Counted from the first letter of the stretch, positions 7,046 to 17,518 are shown. The stretch: DNA of 18,890 nucleotides from Butyrivibrio sp. (GCA_024690635.1 JAILOW010000150.1:1-18890), one strand, 5' to 3'. The notes: generated by a model from the sequence alone, not told the origin. Made by a program: numbers and translations.

Positions 7046-8422
7046 ATGAAAAAGAGAATCGTAGCATTACTCATGGCGGCGATCACTACATTGTCGCTGG
7101 CAGGATGTGGCGGAAGCTCAGCACCTGCAAACGCTCCAAAGGAAGATAACGGGGGAGCTAAAACAGAAACAGCTTCGGAAAGCACAGATACACCTGCACC
7201 GGAAGGTGCACAGGAGCTTACCTTCTGGACATTCCAGGCAGCTCATCAGACCTTCATGGAAAATGCAGCAAAGAGATGGAACGAGACTTATCCTGACAGA
7301 CCTATTGATTTCAAGGCAGAGACCCTTGGATATGACGATCTTCACAACAATCTGATGATCTCACTTCAGACAGGAACAGGCGCTCCTGATATCGTAGACA
7401 TTGAGATCGCTATGTATGCGAACTTTATCACAGGCGATGAGGCTAACATTCCTCTGGTTCCTTTAAATGATGTTATCGAACCCGATAAAGAAAACCTTAT
7501 CATGGGTAGATTTGACAACTATGCAAACCACGGCAATTACTACGGCGTTGACTACCACGTAGGTGCTACCTGCCTTATGTACAACAAAGAGATCTTCGAG
7601 CAGGCAGGCGTTGACATCAATTCCATTGAGACATGGGATGATTTCAAAGAGGCAGGCAAGGTTATCCGCGAAAAGACAGGCAAGTACATCATGGCTTGTG
7701 AGACAACAGAGCACTGGACATATTATCCTCTTATAACAGAGCTTAAGGGCGACTTCTTTGATCCTGAGACAGGAGAGGTTACTCTTGACAGCGACACAAA
7801 CATCATGGTTCTTCAGTGGCTCCTTGACGGCATCAATGATGATATCTTCTGCGAGATGCCCGGCGGCTTCTGCCACAGTGAAGAGTGGTACGCATACATG
7901 AACGAAGGCAACGTTGCCTGCATCGGAATACCTCTCTGGTACCTCAACCGTTTCACAGATTACATGCCTGACCTCAAGGGCAAGATGGCTGTAAGAACGC
8001 TTCCTGTATGGGAGAAGGGTGGAGCAAATTCCGCAGGTCTTGGCGGAACCGGAACATCTGTAACAAACCAGGCAAAAGACGTTCAGCTTGCAAAAGACTT
8101 CCTGTACTTTGCAAAGATCTCTCGTGAAGGCGCTATCAAGACATGGACAGAGCTTGGATTTGATCCTATCCGTACCGACATTTACGACGATCCTGAGATG
8201 ACAGCACCTAACCGCTTCACAGATTACTTCGGCGATAATATTTATGAGGTCATGAACGATACATCATCAGCTATTTCAGCTCTTTCAACATCAAATCCTC
8301 TTTATCCCGAGGCACTTACCCGTGTTCAGAAGACGGTTATGTTCAACGTACTTCATGAAAAGAACCAGACTCCCGAAGAAGCACTTAAGCAGGCTGCAGA
8401 CGAGCTTCGCGCAATGCAGTAA
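7046..8422 (+). CDS. Carbohydrate ABC transporter substrate-binding lipoprotein (AraN-like)
   Basis: Binding protein of the second sugar importer, 458 aa. The start at 7046 is fixed by AGGAGG at 7033-7038 and by the lipoprotein signal MKKRIVALLMAAITTLSLAGC (lipidated Cys21); a longer frame from 6941 lies inside the promoter. A Ser/Ala/Thr/Pro/Glu-rich linker reaches about residue 53. The mature domain begins ELTFWTFQAAHQTFMENAA and includes TGTGAPDIVDIEIAMYANF, a family 1 solute-binding pattern close to lactose/L-arabinose-type binding proteins such as AraN. It is first in an operon with two permeases and two arabinofuranosidases, so arabino- or arabinoxylo-oligosaccharides are the likely ligand (inference). 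It has little obvious similarity to the binding protein at 423 beyond the fold, suggesting a different ligand. Confidence 0.9.
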   Translation: MKKRIVALLMAAITTLSLAGCGGSSAPANAPKEDNGGAKTETASESTDTPAPEGAQELTFWTFQAAHQTFMENAAKRWNETYPDRPIDFKAETLGYDDLHNNLMISLQTGTGAPDIVDIEIAMYANFITGDEANIPLVPLNDVIEPDKENLIMGRFDNYANHGNYYGVDYHVGATCLMYNKEIFEQAGVDINSIETWDDFKEAGKVIREKTGKYIMACETTEHWTYYPLITELKGDFFDPETGEVTLDSDTNIMVLQWLLDGINDDIFCEMPGGFCHSEEWYAYMNEGNVACIGIPLWYLNRFTDYMPDLKGKMAVRTLPVWEKGGANSAGLGGTGTSVTNQAKDVQLAKDFLYFAKISREGAIKTWTELGFDPIRTDIYDDPEMTAPNRFTDYFGDNIYEVMNDTSSAISALSTSNPLYPEALTRVQKTVMFNVLHEKNQTPEEALKQAADELRAMQ

Positions 8423-8453
8423 TGGGCGGAAGGCAGTAAATATGATTTAATAG

Positions 8454-8488
8454 TATGCGGGAATAGTTTTAACAGCTGTTCCCGCATA
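8454..8488 (+). terminator. Intercistronic stem-loop after the second binding-protein gene
   Basis: TATGCGGGAATAG (8454-8466) pairs over 13 bp, with one G-U, to CTGTTCCCGCATA (8476-8488) around a 9-nt loop. No real T-tract follows (ACTTTAAG). It is therefore more likely an mRNA-stabilising or processing element than a full terminator. It occupies the same place as the hairpin at 1911-1939. Confidence 0.55.
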
Positions 8489-8533
8489 ACTTTAAGACTA
8501 GCTTTTATGTAACGGAAAATGGAGAAGGTCACT

Positions 8534-9463
8534 ATGTCAAAAGAGATTGCAAAAAATAGTGAAAAGACATCAAAAGCCGGGAAGATCCAGATGCTCAAGG
8601 TGGCGCCCTACATATTCACCGCCCCGTTCATTATCTATTTCCTGGTGTTTTTTATTTATCCCATAACATCCACCTTATGGACGAGTCTTTGTCAGCAGGT
8701 GGGCTTTGCACCGCCTAAGTTTGCGGGATTTGCAAACTATAAACTCCTTATGGATGATTACTTCAAGATGGCGATTCAAAACTCAGCCATCTACACATTC
8801 TTTACCTGCCTGATCCTTGTACCCCTTCCTCTTGTGCTGGCGGTACTTCTGGATTCAAAATTTGTTGTTCAGAGCGGTATCTTTAAGAGTGCTCTTTTTA
8901 TACCGGCTCTTACCAGTGTAGTAATGGCGGGACTTTTCTTTAAATATGCATTTTCGTCCAACTCTGCGGCACTTATGAATGCCGTCATCGGAACCTTTGG
9001 CATTAAGCCTCAGGGATGGCTTGAAAAAAGAACTACCACATGGATTGTTCTTACGGTTTTCTGTGTATGGAAATGGCTTGGAGTAAACATCGTGTATTAT
9101 CTTTCTGCACTTCAGACTATTTCAAGGGATCTTTATGAAGCGGCTACCATAGACGGCGCCAACGCCTGGCAGCGTTTCTTTCACATAACGGTTCCCGGAG
9201 TAAAACCCACTATCATATATGTACTTACTATTTCAATATACGGCGGCTTTTCAATGTTTGCCGAGGCCTTCACTTTGTTCAACAGCGCAAGGACACCGGG
9301 AGATATCGGAGCTACCATAGTCAGCTATATTTATGCCCAGGGATTTAACCGCAACAACTTCGGAATTGCATCTGCCGCAGGTATAACGCTTCTTGCGGGA
9401 GTTCTTATCATAAACATCATTCAGTTGTCCATAACGGATCCTGTTGGCAAGAACGCAGACTAA
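8534..9463 (+). CDS. Sugar ABC transporter permease, MalF/AraP type
   Basis: First membrane subunit of the second importer, 309 aa. An ATG at 8519 is in frame, but the ATG at 8534 is preferred because GGAGAAGG (8521-8528) sits 5 nt before it. The N-terminal 25 residues are Lys-rich and cytoplasmic. The first membrane segment is at about residues 27-48 (YIFTAPFIIYFLVFFIYPIT). The EAA loop is at about residues 202-224 (EAATIDGANAWQRFFHITVP). Length and layout are normal for the BPD_transp_1 family, and the protein resembles AraP/LacF-type subunits. A second permease follows 25 bp downstream. Confidence 0.92.
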   Translation: MSKEIAKNSEKTSKAGKIQMLKVAPYIFTAPFIIYFLVFFIYPITSTLWTSLCQQVGFAPPKFAGFANYKLLMDDYFKMAIQNSAIYTFFTCLILVPLPLVLAVLLDSKFVVQSGIFKSALFIPALTSVVMAGLFFKYAFSSNSAALMNAVIGTFGIKPQGWLEKRTTTWIVLTVFCVWKWLGVNIVYYLSALQTISRDLYEAATIDGANAWQRFFHITVPGVKPTIIYVLTISIYGGFSMFAEAFTLFNSARTPGDIGATIVSYIYAQGFNRNNFGIASAAGITLLAGVLIINIIQLSITDPVGKNAD

Positions 9464-9487
9464 CAGTATAGAAAGAAGGTTGCAAAT

Positions 9488-11847
<2,360 letters not shown>

Positions 11848-11861
11848 ACGTTCATCTTTTT

Positions 11862-11886
11862 GCGGCGGCATGTTACGTGGCGCCGC
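11862..11886 (+). terminator. Stem-loop between GH51 and GH43 genes
   Basis: GCGGCG (11862-11867) pairs with CGCCGC (11881-11886). After a G-G mismatch, CATG pairs with CGTG (one G-U) around TTA. The following TATATTTT is a weak T-tract. It may be an attenuator or RNA-processing site within the operon; no promoter for the next gene is obvious. Confidence 0.45.
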
Positions 11887-11916
11887 TATATTTTGCAAAT
11901 TTCAGGGAGAAATACA

Positions 11917-12870
11917 ATGGAAAAGGACATATATAACAAGCCCTGGATACCACAGAGGGCTGATCCTTTCGTAACAAGGGCGGCGGACGGAAGGTACTTT
12001 TTTACAGCTTCTGTTCCCGAATACGACAGGATCGTCTTGCGAGCATCGGATTCTTTGTATGATCTTTGCAGCGCGGAGGAAAAAGAGGTCTGGCACAAGC
12101 ATGAAAAAGGTCCCCAGAGCATGCATATCTGGGCGCCTGAGATACATTTTCTTTTCGGAAAATGGTATATCTACTATGCCGGATCCGATGTAGACGATAT
12201 CTGGGCTCTTCGCCCTTATGTGCTTGAGTGCACAGGCGATGACCCTATGACAGATCCCTGGATAGAAAAGGGAATGATGCAGTGTTGCGATGAGGATGAA
12301 TACTCCTTTAGGGCGTTTTCTCTGGACGGCACCGTATTTGAGCACAAAGGAAGCTGGTATTATATCTGGGCTGAAAAAGTGGGTGTTGGCAAGCAGATAT
12401 CAAATCTTTACATAGGCCGCATGAAAAACGGCTACAGTCTTGATACTGTTCAGGTGATGCTCACAACTCCCGATTATGACTGGGAGCGCTGCGGGTTCTG
12501 GGTAAATGAAGGACCTTCTGTATTAAAGCATGAGGGAAAGATCTTTGTGACCTATTCCGCCAGCGAAACAGGAATATGCTATTGCATGGGCATGCTGGAA
12601 GCTGATGAAAACAGTGATCTATTAGATCCTCTAAGCTGGAAAAAGAGCAGGACTCCTGTATTGGAATCCTCTGAGGCCCACGGAGTTTACGGCCCCGGCC
12701 ACAACTCTTTTACAACGAATGAAGAGGGCAGGGATATTATGGTCTATCACGCCAGAACGGAAAAGGAAATTGTGGGAGACCCGCTGTATTATCCCAGCAG
12801 ACATGCTATGATAATGCCTGTAGAGTATAAAGAAGGCAGGCCTGTTTTTTCTTATGAAAACAATATTTGA
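11917..12870 (+). CDS. GH43 glycosidase, probable alpha-L-arabinofuranosidase
   Basis: A 317-aa single-domain cytoplasmic enzyme with a five-bladed beta-propeller GH43 pattern. The start at 11917 follows CAGGGAGA; an upstream in-frame ATG at 11860 lies in the preceding stem-loop region. The three GH43 acidic residues can be placed: base Asp16 in QRADPFV, pKa modulator Asp137 in SLDGTVF and acid Glu198 in NEGPSVLK. YFFTASVPEYDRI and MHIWAPEIH resemble exo-alpha-1,5-L-arabinofuranosidases of GH43 subfamily 26 as I remember them. A beta-xylosidase role cannot be excluded, because GH43 members switch between these substrates. It has no extra carbohydrate-binding module. Its end overlaps the start of the next gene by 17 bp. 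Confidence 0.85.
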   Translation: MEKDIYNKPWIPQRADPFVTRAADGRYFFTASVPEYDRIVLRASDSLYDLCSAEEKEVWHKHEKGPQSMHIWAPEIHFLFGKWYIYYAGSDVDDIWALRPYVLECTGDDPMTDPWIEKGMMQCCDEDEYSFRAFSLDGTVFEHKGSWYYIWAEKVGVGKQISNLYIGRMKNGYSLDTVQVMLTTPDYDWERCGFWVNEGPSVLKHEGKIFVTYSASETGICYCMGMLEADENSDLLDPLSWKKSRTPVLESSEAHGVYGPGHNSFTTNEEGRDIMVYHARTEKEIVGDPLYYPSRHAMIMPVEYKEGRPVFSYENNI

Positions 12871-13489
12871 TCACAAGATATTTACAGTCTTGGCGGGACT
12901 GGTGGATATAGTGTGGATCAGCATTTTGTGGTATCTTGGAAGCGTTCTTGTTTTTACCGCAGGTGCAGCCACGGTTGCTATGTACTACACCATTCACAAG
13001 AGACTTAAAAATGAGGGATATCTTTTTGAAACGTATAAAGAGGCCTTTTTGAGTAACTTCAAAAAGGCCACTGTTATATGGCTTATTTGTCTTGCACTTG
13101 ATATTTTTCTTGGTTTTGATATTTATCTTACAAGGATGGCAATGGCGGAGGGGAGCAGCCTTGGGGCTTTGTACTATCCTTTACTTGTGTGTGCTGTCAT
13201 GGCTTTTATGTGGCAGATTGCTGTCTTTTCCTATCAGAGCAGATTCGATGATTCTATAAAAGCTGTCTTTGCAAAATCCTCGGTTCTTGCCATGAACAAC
13301 ATCGGCTGGATGATCTTTTTAACAGCCTTTCTTATTGGATTTATCTGCCTTTGCAGGTATTTCATCTTTCTTTTTGTGATCCTCCCGGGAGGATATTTCT
13401 TTATGGTTCACCACGTATTTGAGCATATATTTGGTAAAATGGGATGGATAGAGGTAAGGAGGGACGATGAAGATACAACAAAACTCTGA
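12854..13489 (+). CDS. DUF624/YesL-family membrane protein
   Basis: A 211-aa membrane protein with about five or six hydrophobic segments (about residues 10-42, 72-94, 103-124 and 146-182). It matches the DUF624 (YesL) pattern, including the early GAATVAMYYTIHKR stretch. YesL-like proteins are common beside sugar ABC importers and plant-polysaccharide operons of Firmicutes (B. subtilis yesL next to the rhamnogalacturonan genes). Their biochemical role is not established. The start lies within the last 17 bp of the GH43 gene and has no strong ribosome-binding site, so translational coupling is likely. The charged C-terminus (RRDDEDTTKL) overlaps the next gene by 23 bp. Confidence 0.8.
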   Translation: MKTIFDHKIFTVLAGLVDIVWISILWYLGSVLVFTAGAATVAMYYTIHKRLKNEGYLFETYKEAFLSNFKKATVIWLICLALDIFLGFDIYLTRMAMAEGSSLGALYYPLLVCAVMAFMWQIAVFSYQSRFDDSIKAVFAKSSVLAMNNIGWMIFLTAFLIGFICLCRYFIFLFVILPGGYFFMVHHVFEHIFGKMGWIEVRRDDEDTTKL

Positions 13490-14468
13490 GGCTTTAAACA
13501 ATCAGGTAAAAACCTATGATGAGACACCTCATGCTCCGGACCCCAAAAAGACAGTTAAAAAAAGCGGAAATACGATCTCTCTTTCATGTACAAATATGGG
13601 ACAGGAGAGCCTTTTTGAGCAGCGCCAGAACTACGCCAAAAAGCAGGCTATGAAAGTGGTAGCCGATGCTTTTAAGGGAGAAAAGAAGCTTGATGCGCAG
13701 ATGCAGTCGATTAAAGATGAGATAAAGCGCCTTCAGGATGAAATATATGAAAAGACCATGGATACCAAGGCAAATAATGAAAAGCTTCAGGAACTTCGGG
13801 AAGAGTACGGGATAGATCCTGAAAATCCTGATCTTGAGACCATGTCTGATGAAGAAAAAGAAAAATACTCTGAGTATCAGCAGAAGGCTTCATTTTATAT
13901 TTTCAGTAATCAGCAAAACGCCGCTGATATTGAACGGGCAAAGCAACTGCAGGCAGGAAATGTTCAGGGATATGCCGATATGAAATCGGAACGTGCCAAA
14001 TCTCAGGATATGCTCAATGCCCAGAATGCTGCTGAGGATATTCTTGATGCTGCAAACAGCGAGACGGTAACTCTTTTGACTAAAGATGCTGTAGATAACA
14101 TAGATGAAGAACAGAAACAGCGTGAAGAGGAAGCAAAAGAGGCTTCTGAAAAGAAGAAAGAGGAAAAAAAGGAAGCTGCTAAGAAACTGGAAAAAGAGGC
14201 CATGCAGCAGGAGGTTTTGGAAAATATCAGGGAACATGCTACGGAGTTTCAAAAGACCGGCTCTGATATAAAAAGGGAAGTTGCAAGGCGCGAAAGAGCG
14301 GAAGCTGCGCGTATGGATGCCGGTGATCTTCCAAAGAATATCATTTCTGACACGACTTCTTTGAAAGATACACAGGATGCGGTTAATACAGAGATTACAA
14401 ATATACTTAACAGGCTAAGCCTACTTCCTTCCGATGTTAAAGGAAGTGCAGTTGATGATCAGGTTTGA
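13467..14468 (+). CDS. Unrecognised cytoplasmic coiled-coil protein
   Basis: A 333-aa protein I do not recognise. It has no signal peptide or membrane segment and only one Cys (SLSCTN). The N-terminal 55 residues are polar and probably flexible (HAPDPKKTVKK). A heptad-like helix spans about 73-115 (KKLDAQMQSIKDEIKRLQ). A very highly charged Lys/Glu/Ala helix spans about 212-255 (QREEEAKEASEKKKEEKKEA). A short hydrophobic-periodic tail ends it (TEITNILNRLSLL). The start is firm: AAGGAGG at 13456-13462, inside the YesL-like gene. It overlaps that gene by 23 bp and lies 18 bp before the esterase gene, so it belongs to the arabinoxylan operon despite having no enzymatic or transport motif. A scaffold or partner of the YesL-like protein is possible but purely inferred. 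Confidence 0.8.
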   Translation: MKIQQNSEALNNQVKTYDETPHAPDPKKTVKKSGNTISLSCTNMGQESLFEQRQNYAKKQAMKVVADAFKGEKKLDAQMQSIKDEIKRLQDEIYEKTMDTKANNEKLQELREEYGIDPENPDLETMSDEEKEKYSEYQQKASFYIFSNQQNAADIERAKQLQAGNVQGYADMKSERAKSQDMLNAQNAAEDILDAANSETVTLLTKDAVDNIDEEQKQREEEAKEASEKKKEEKKEAAKKLEKEAMQQEVLENIREHATEFQKTGSDIKREVARRERAEAARMDAGDLPKNIISDTTSLKDTQDAVNTEITNILNRLSLLPSDVKGSAVDDQV

Positions 14469-14486
14469 GCCGGGGAGGAAACGAAA

Positions 14487-15245
14487 ATGACAGAAAAAGA
14501 GTTTTACATTGACAGCGATGGGGTAAGGCTCCATGCCAAGTTAGATCGCCCGGAGGGAGCAGCAGAGAAGGGACCTCTTTGCATACTGGTACACGGATTT
14601 ACGGGACATATGGAGGAAGACCATATAATCGCTGCGAAAGATTCAATATTAGAAGCGGGGGTGTCTGTGCTTCGCGTGGAGATGTACGGACATGGAAAGA
14701 GCGACGGAAAGTTTATTGATCACAACCTGTTTAAGTGGATCAACAATATGTTTTCCGTAATGAGATATGTTAAAACACTGGATTTTGTAACCGACCTGTA
14801 TATGTGCGGACATTCACAGGGCGGCCTTTTGACGATGCTGATCGCAGGCATGTTCCCTGATGAATTCAAGGCGATAGTTCCTTTATCTCCTGCCTGGATG
14901 ATTCCCGAAGTTGCAAGGCAGGGCAGCGTTCTTGGAGCATTTTTTGATAACGCGCATATTCCGGACACTTTATCCTCCGGTGAATGGGAGATTTCCGGAG
15001 ACTATATCCGCGCAGCACGTGCCATTCATGTAGAGGATGAGATAGAAAGATACAACGGCCCTGTCCTTATCATTCATGGGGATGAAGATGAAGCGGTGCC
15101 TTATACTTACGGCGTGAAAGCGGCAGAGCTTTACAAAAACGCAAAGCTCATAACGATCCATGGCGATGACCACTGCTATAACAAGCATTTGGATCAGGTT
15201 GCGGAGGCGGTTAAAGAGTTTTTTGTCTCGGAAGTGAGTGGCTGA
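14487..15245 (+). CDS. Alpha/beta hydrolase, Est1E-like feruloyl (cinnamoyl) esterase
   Basis: A 252-aa cytoplasmic serine hydrolase close in pattern to Est1E, the feruloyl esterase of Butyrivibrio proteoclasticus, which releases ferulate from arabinose side chains. Shared stretches as recalled: CILVHGFTGH (oxyanion region), MYGHGKSDGKF, LDFVTDLYMCGHSQGG, IVPLSPAWMIPE and HGDEDEAVPY. The catalytic triad is Ser110 in GHSQGG, Asp201 in DEDEAVP and His229 in DDHCYN; the 28-residue Asp-His spacing equals that of Est1E. No signal peptide, so it acts on imported feruloylated oligosaccharides. GGGGAGG-type ribosome-binding sequence (14472-14477) lies 9 nt upstream. It is the last gene of operon 2, and its final 52 bp overlap a convergent LysR gene. 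Substrate is inferred from similarity and context. Confidence 0.85.
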   Translation: MTEKEFYIDSDGVRLHAKLDRPEGAAEKGPLCILVHGFTGHMEEDHIIAAKDSILEAGVSVLRVEMYGHGKSDGKFIDHNLFKWINNMFSVMRYVKTLDFVTDLYMCGHSQGGLLTMLIAGMFPDEFKAIVPLSPAWMIPEVARQGSVLGAFFDNAHIPDTLSSGEWEISGDYIRAARAIHVEDEIERYNGPVLIIHGDEDEAVPYTYGVKAAELYKNAKLITIHGDDHCYNKHLDQVAEAVKEFFVSEVSG

Positions 15246-16135
15246 TCGAAAGGCTGAATCCAACCTGACAAATCTTCGCAAACGGGGAAATTACCTTCAA
15301 TGAAACAATCAAGTGCCTTATTCTGATGATTCTTTTGATACATCAAATAATAGTCTACAGGAGGAATCTGACCATCTAGTATTGGAATCCCAATAAGAGA
15401 ACCCTCATCTAGTGACTTCTGGATCAGGTGCCTGGGCAATATGGTGTACCAATTGCTGTCATATATTAGTGGAAGGACCTTGACAGCATTGTTGATACTT
15501 AGCTGAAAGCGATGTGATGGGGAAAAGAGCCATTGGTAAGTTCCGGAATACAAGAAATCAGAATGTATCAATGGAAGAGTTTTAACTTTGGTTGATACTA
15601 TTCCATCTTTGTACTCAGTATTCTGTGAAGAGGTTGTGAGGATAACATCTTCCTGCATTATGAGCTTACATATGTAGTTTGGATTTTCATAGGAATGGTG
15701 TGAAATGATCACGTCATTCCTATATTTTTTTAGATTGGTTATAAGGCTATTACTACCTCCAATCTCTACCTTTATTGAAAAATCAGGGTTTTCCTTTGCG
15801 AATCTGTCTATGTTGTCCTTTAGCCATAGGTCGTAGAAGGCATCTACTGTGCCAATAGATAGAAAATGGCTATATTTACTGGTTTGTCTTATGGAATCCA
15901 GAGCGTTGTTTTCAAGATTTATGATCTCTTCTGCATAGCGCATAAATGTGATTCCTGCGGGAGTTATTGTCAGCTTTCTGTTATTTCTTACAAAGAGTTC
16001 TTTGCCAATCTCAAGTTCTAATTCCTGAATACGTTTACTGACTGTTGATTGTGCAACGATCAAATTTTCTGAAGTTCTTGTAAAGCTCTTTGTTTCTACC
16101 AAAGATAAAAAAGTAAGTAATTGTTCTCGGTTCAT
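15194..16135 (-). CDS. LysR-type transcriptional regulator
   Basis: A 313-aa regulator with a canonical LysR N-terminal winged helix: MNREQLLTFLSLVETKSFTRTSENLIVAQSTVSKRIQELE (about residues 1-40, quoted in parts: SFTRTSENL, AQSTVSKRIQELE), then GKELFVRNNRKLTITPAG. The periplasmic-binding-like effector domain runs from about residue 90 to 295. The start at 16135 is the standard LysR start; TAGGAAA and AAGGGG lie upstream. The last 17 codons overlap the convergent esterase gene, giving a tail (TSETKNSLTASAT) slightly longer than usual. It is divergent from the iron-type ABC importer and presumably controls it. Its codon use is visibly more AT-rich than operon 2, as is the importer's. Confidence 0.92.
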   Translation of the reverse strand: MNREQLLTFLSLVETKSFTRTSENLIVAQSTVSKRIQELELEIGKELFVRNNRKLTITPAGITFMRYAEEIINLENNALDSIRQTSKYSHFLSIGTVDAFYDLWLKDNIDRFAKENPDFSIKVEIGGSNSLITNLKKYRNDVIISHHSYENPNYICKLIMQEDVILTTSSQNTEYKDGIVSTKVKTLPLIHSDFLYSGTYQWLFSPSHRFQLSINNAVKVLPLIYDSNWYTILPRHLIQKSLDEGSLIGIPILDGQIPPVDYYLMYQKNHQNKALDCFIEGNFPVCEDLSGWIQPFDQPLTSETKNSLTASAT

Positions 16136-16164
16136 TTTCCTATTACCCCTTATTATGAAAAATA

Positions 16165-16200
16165 TCGATAATGAGTATCGAAATTATTCTTTTTTATAAT
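16165..16200. promoter_or_regulatory. Fur-like / LysR-type box and -10 of the iron-type importer
   Basis: TCGATA-ATGAG-TATCGA (16165-16181) is a perfect dyad with the LysR T-N11-A layout (T16165, A16177). Positions 16167-16185 also match 13 of 19 bases of the E. coli Fur box GATAATGATAATCATTATC, including the first eight. A perfect TATAAT follows at 16195-16200, with no good -35, so the box occupies the -35 zone. A bound protein would control the importer, and possibly the LysR gene. Confidence 0.55.
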
Positions 16201-16255
16201 CATACGGATTATGTTAGATTATTTCAAGAAAAATAAAACTCAGAGGAGGAAAGAT

Positions 16256-17518
16256 ATGAAAAATAGGAGTATTCAGAGAATAGTTGCATTGGGATTGGCT
16301 TGTGCCATGACTTTTGGGATGAGTGCATGTGGAACAGCCACATCTGAGCAGAATTCTAGTAGCGAAGCATCTTCTGTGGAGGTGAGTTCAAGTAATGCAG
16401 TAGAAAGTACTGAGGAGGCTTCAGTAGAAGAAGTAAAAAGTGAAGTTACTGTAACTGATCTTGCAGGTAGAGAAGTAACAGTTTCTCTTCCGGTTGAGAA
16501 TGCATACCTTGGTTACTACTATGAGAATTTTCTTGCAGTAGTAGGATCAGATGCTTTTACAAGGGTAAAAGCTACTTCACTCTATGACACAGAAGGCTAT
16601 GCAAATACCTTAGCTACGATCTACAAGGAAAATGTAGAAGGCTACACAGATATGGTGGATGTAGGTTCAACTCTTCAGGACAATTTCGATGTTGAAAAGC
16701 TGATCGAACTTGATTGTGACGTAGCAATAATTTGACTGTTCCAGTACGATGCAATAGAAGATAAGGTTGATCTTCTTTAAGAATCTTGTATTCTTGTAGT
16801 CATAATCGATTATTCAACAGCAACAGAGGAAACTCATATTGCTTCTACAGAGGTACTTGGAAAGGTATTTGGCGTAGAGGACAGGGCTAATGAGATCATT
16901 GAAAATTACAAGTCAGGAATGGCAAACGTAAGAGATATAGTATCAAAGATCTCAGAGACAAAGACAACATTTCATGAATTCCAAAGTGTAATAAGCACAT
17001 ACTCAGAGGTTGGAGTATCAGACTTTGCAACTTATCTTTTTGGAAGTTATCTGTCACAGGCAGGAGCAGATGATATTGCATTTCCTCTTGCAGAAACAGC
17101 AGAGAGTGGAAGAAGTACAACCCTTGATATGGAATATATCCTTGATAAGGATCCAGAGGTTTGGTTCATTATTGGTGGTGAAGCAGCAAATGATGAAACT
17201 GATGGAATTGTAATGGGATATGGAATTTCTGAAGAAGACCTCATTGCTTCAGCTAAGGGAATGATTAGTAGCAGACCTGGTTTTTCTAATATTAGAGCGG
17301 TCAAGAATGATCAGATCTACTGCGTTGAGAACAACACTTTAAGAACCCTTAGGGATTACATCATTATTGAGTATATTGCGAAGGTTCTTTACCCAGATGA
17401 GTTTGCAGACCTTGATCCTGAAAAAGAGTTTGAGGAGTATTCAAAGAAGTACCTGCCTTCTGTACCTACAGATGGAACATTTATCTATCACTTAGAGGTT
17501 GCTGATATTGAGTCATGA
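16256..17518 (+). pseudogene. Iron/cobalamin-type ABC binding lipoprotein, interrupted by two in-frame stops
   Basis: A 421-codon frame would encode a periplasmic-binding-2 (FecB/BtuF-like) lipoprotein for a siderophore, haem or cobalamin importer. AGGAGG (16244-16249) precedes the ATG at 16256, and the signal ends in MSAC (Cys25), followed by a Ser/Glu-rich linker. The typical opening VTDLAGREVTVSLP is present. The frame is stopped by TGA at 16733-16735 (codon 160) and TAA at 16778-16780 (codon 175). The reading frame is identical before, between and after these stops, and the protein continues sensibly (VVIIDYSTATEETHIASTEVLGKVFGV, read in two parts), so they are substitutions rather than a frameshift. 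The 3' part is open from an ATG at 16919 but lacks a good ribosome-binding site. The last codon overlaps the permease start (ATGA). Confidence 0.85.

Noticed and set aside
16256..17518. Frameshift in the iron-type binding-protein gene
   Set aside because: The 5' part (from 16256) and the 3' part (ATG 16919) are in the same frame (663 bases apart), so the break is caused by two stop codons, not an indel.
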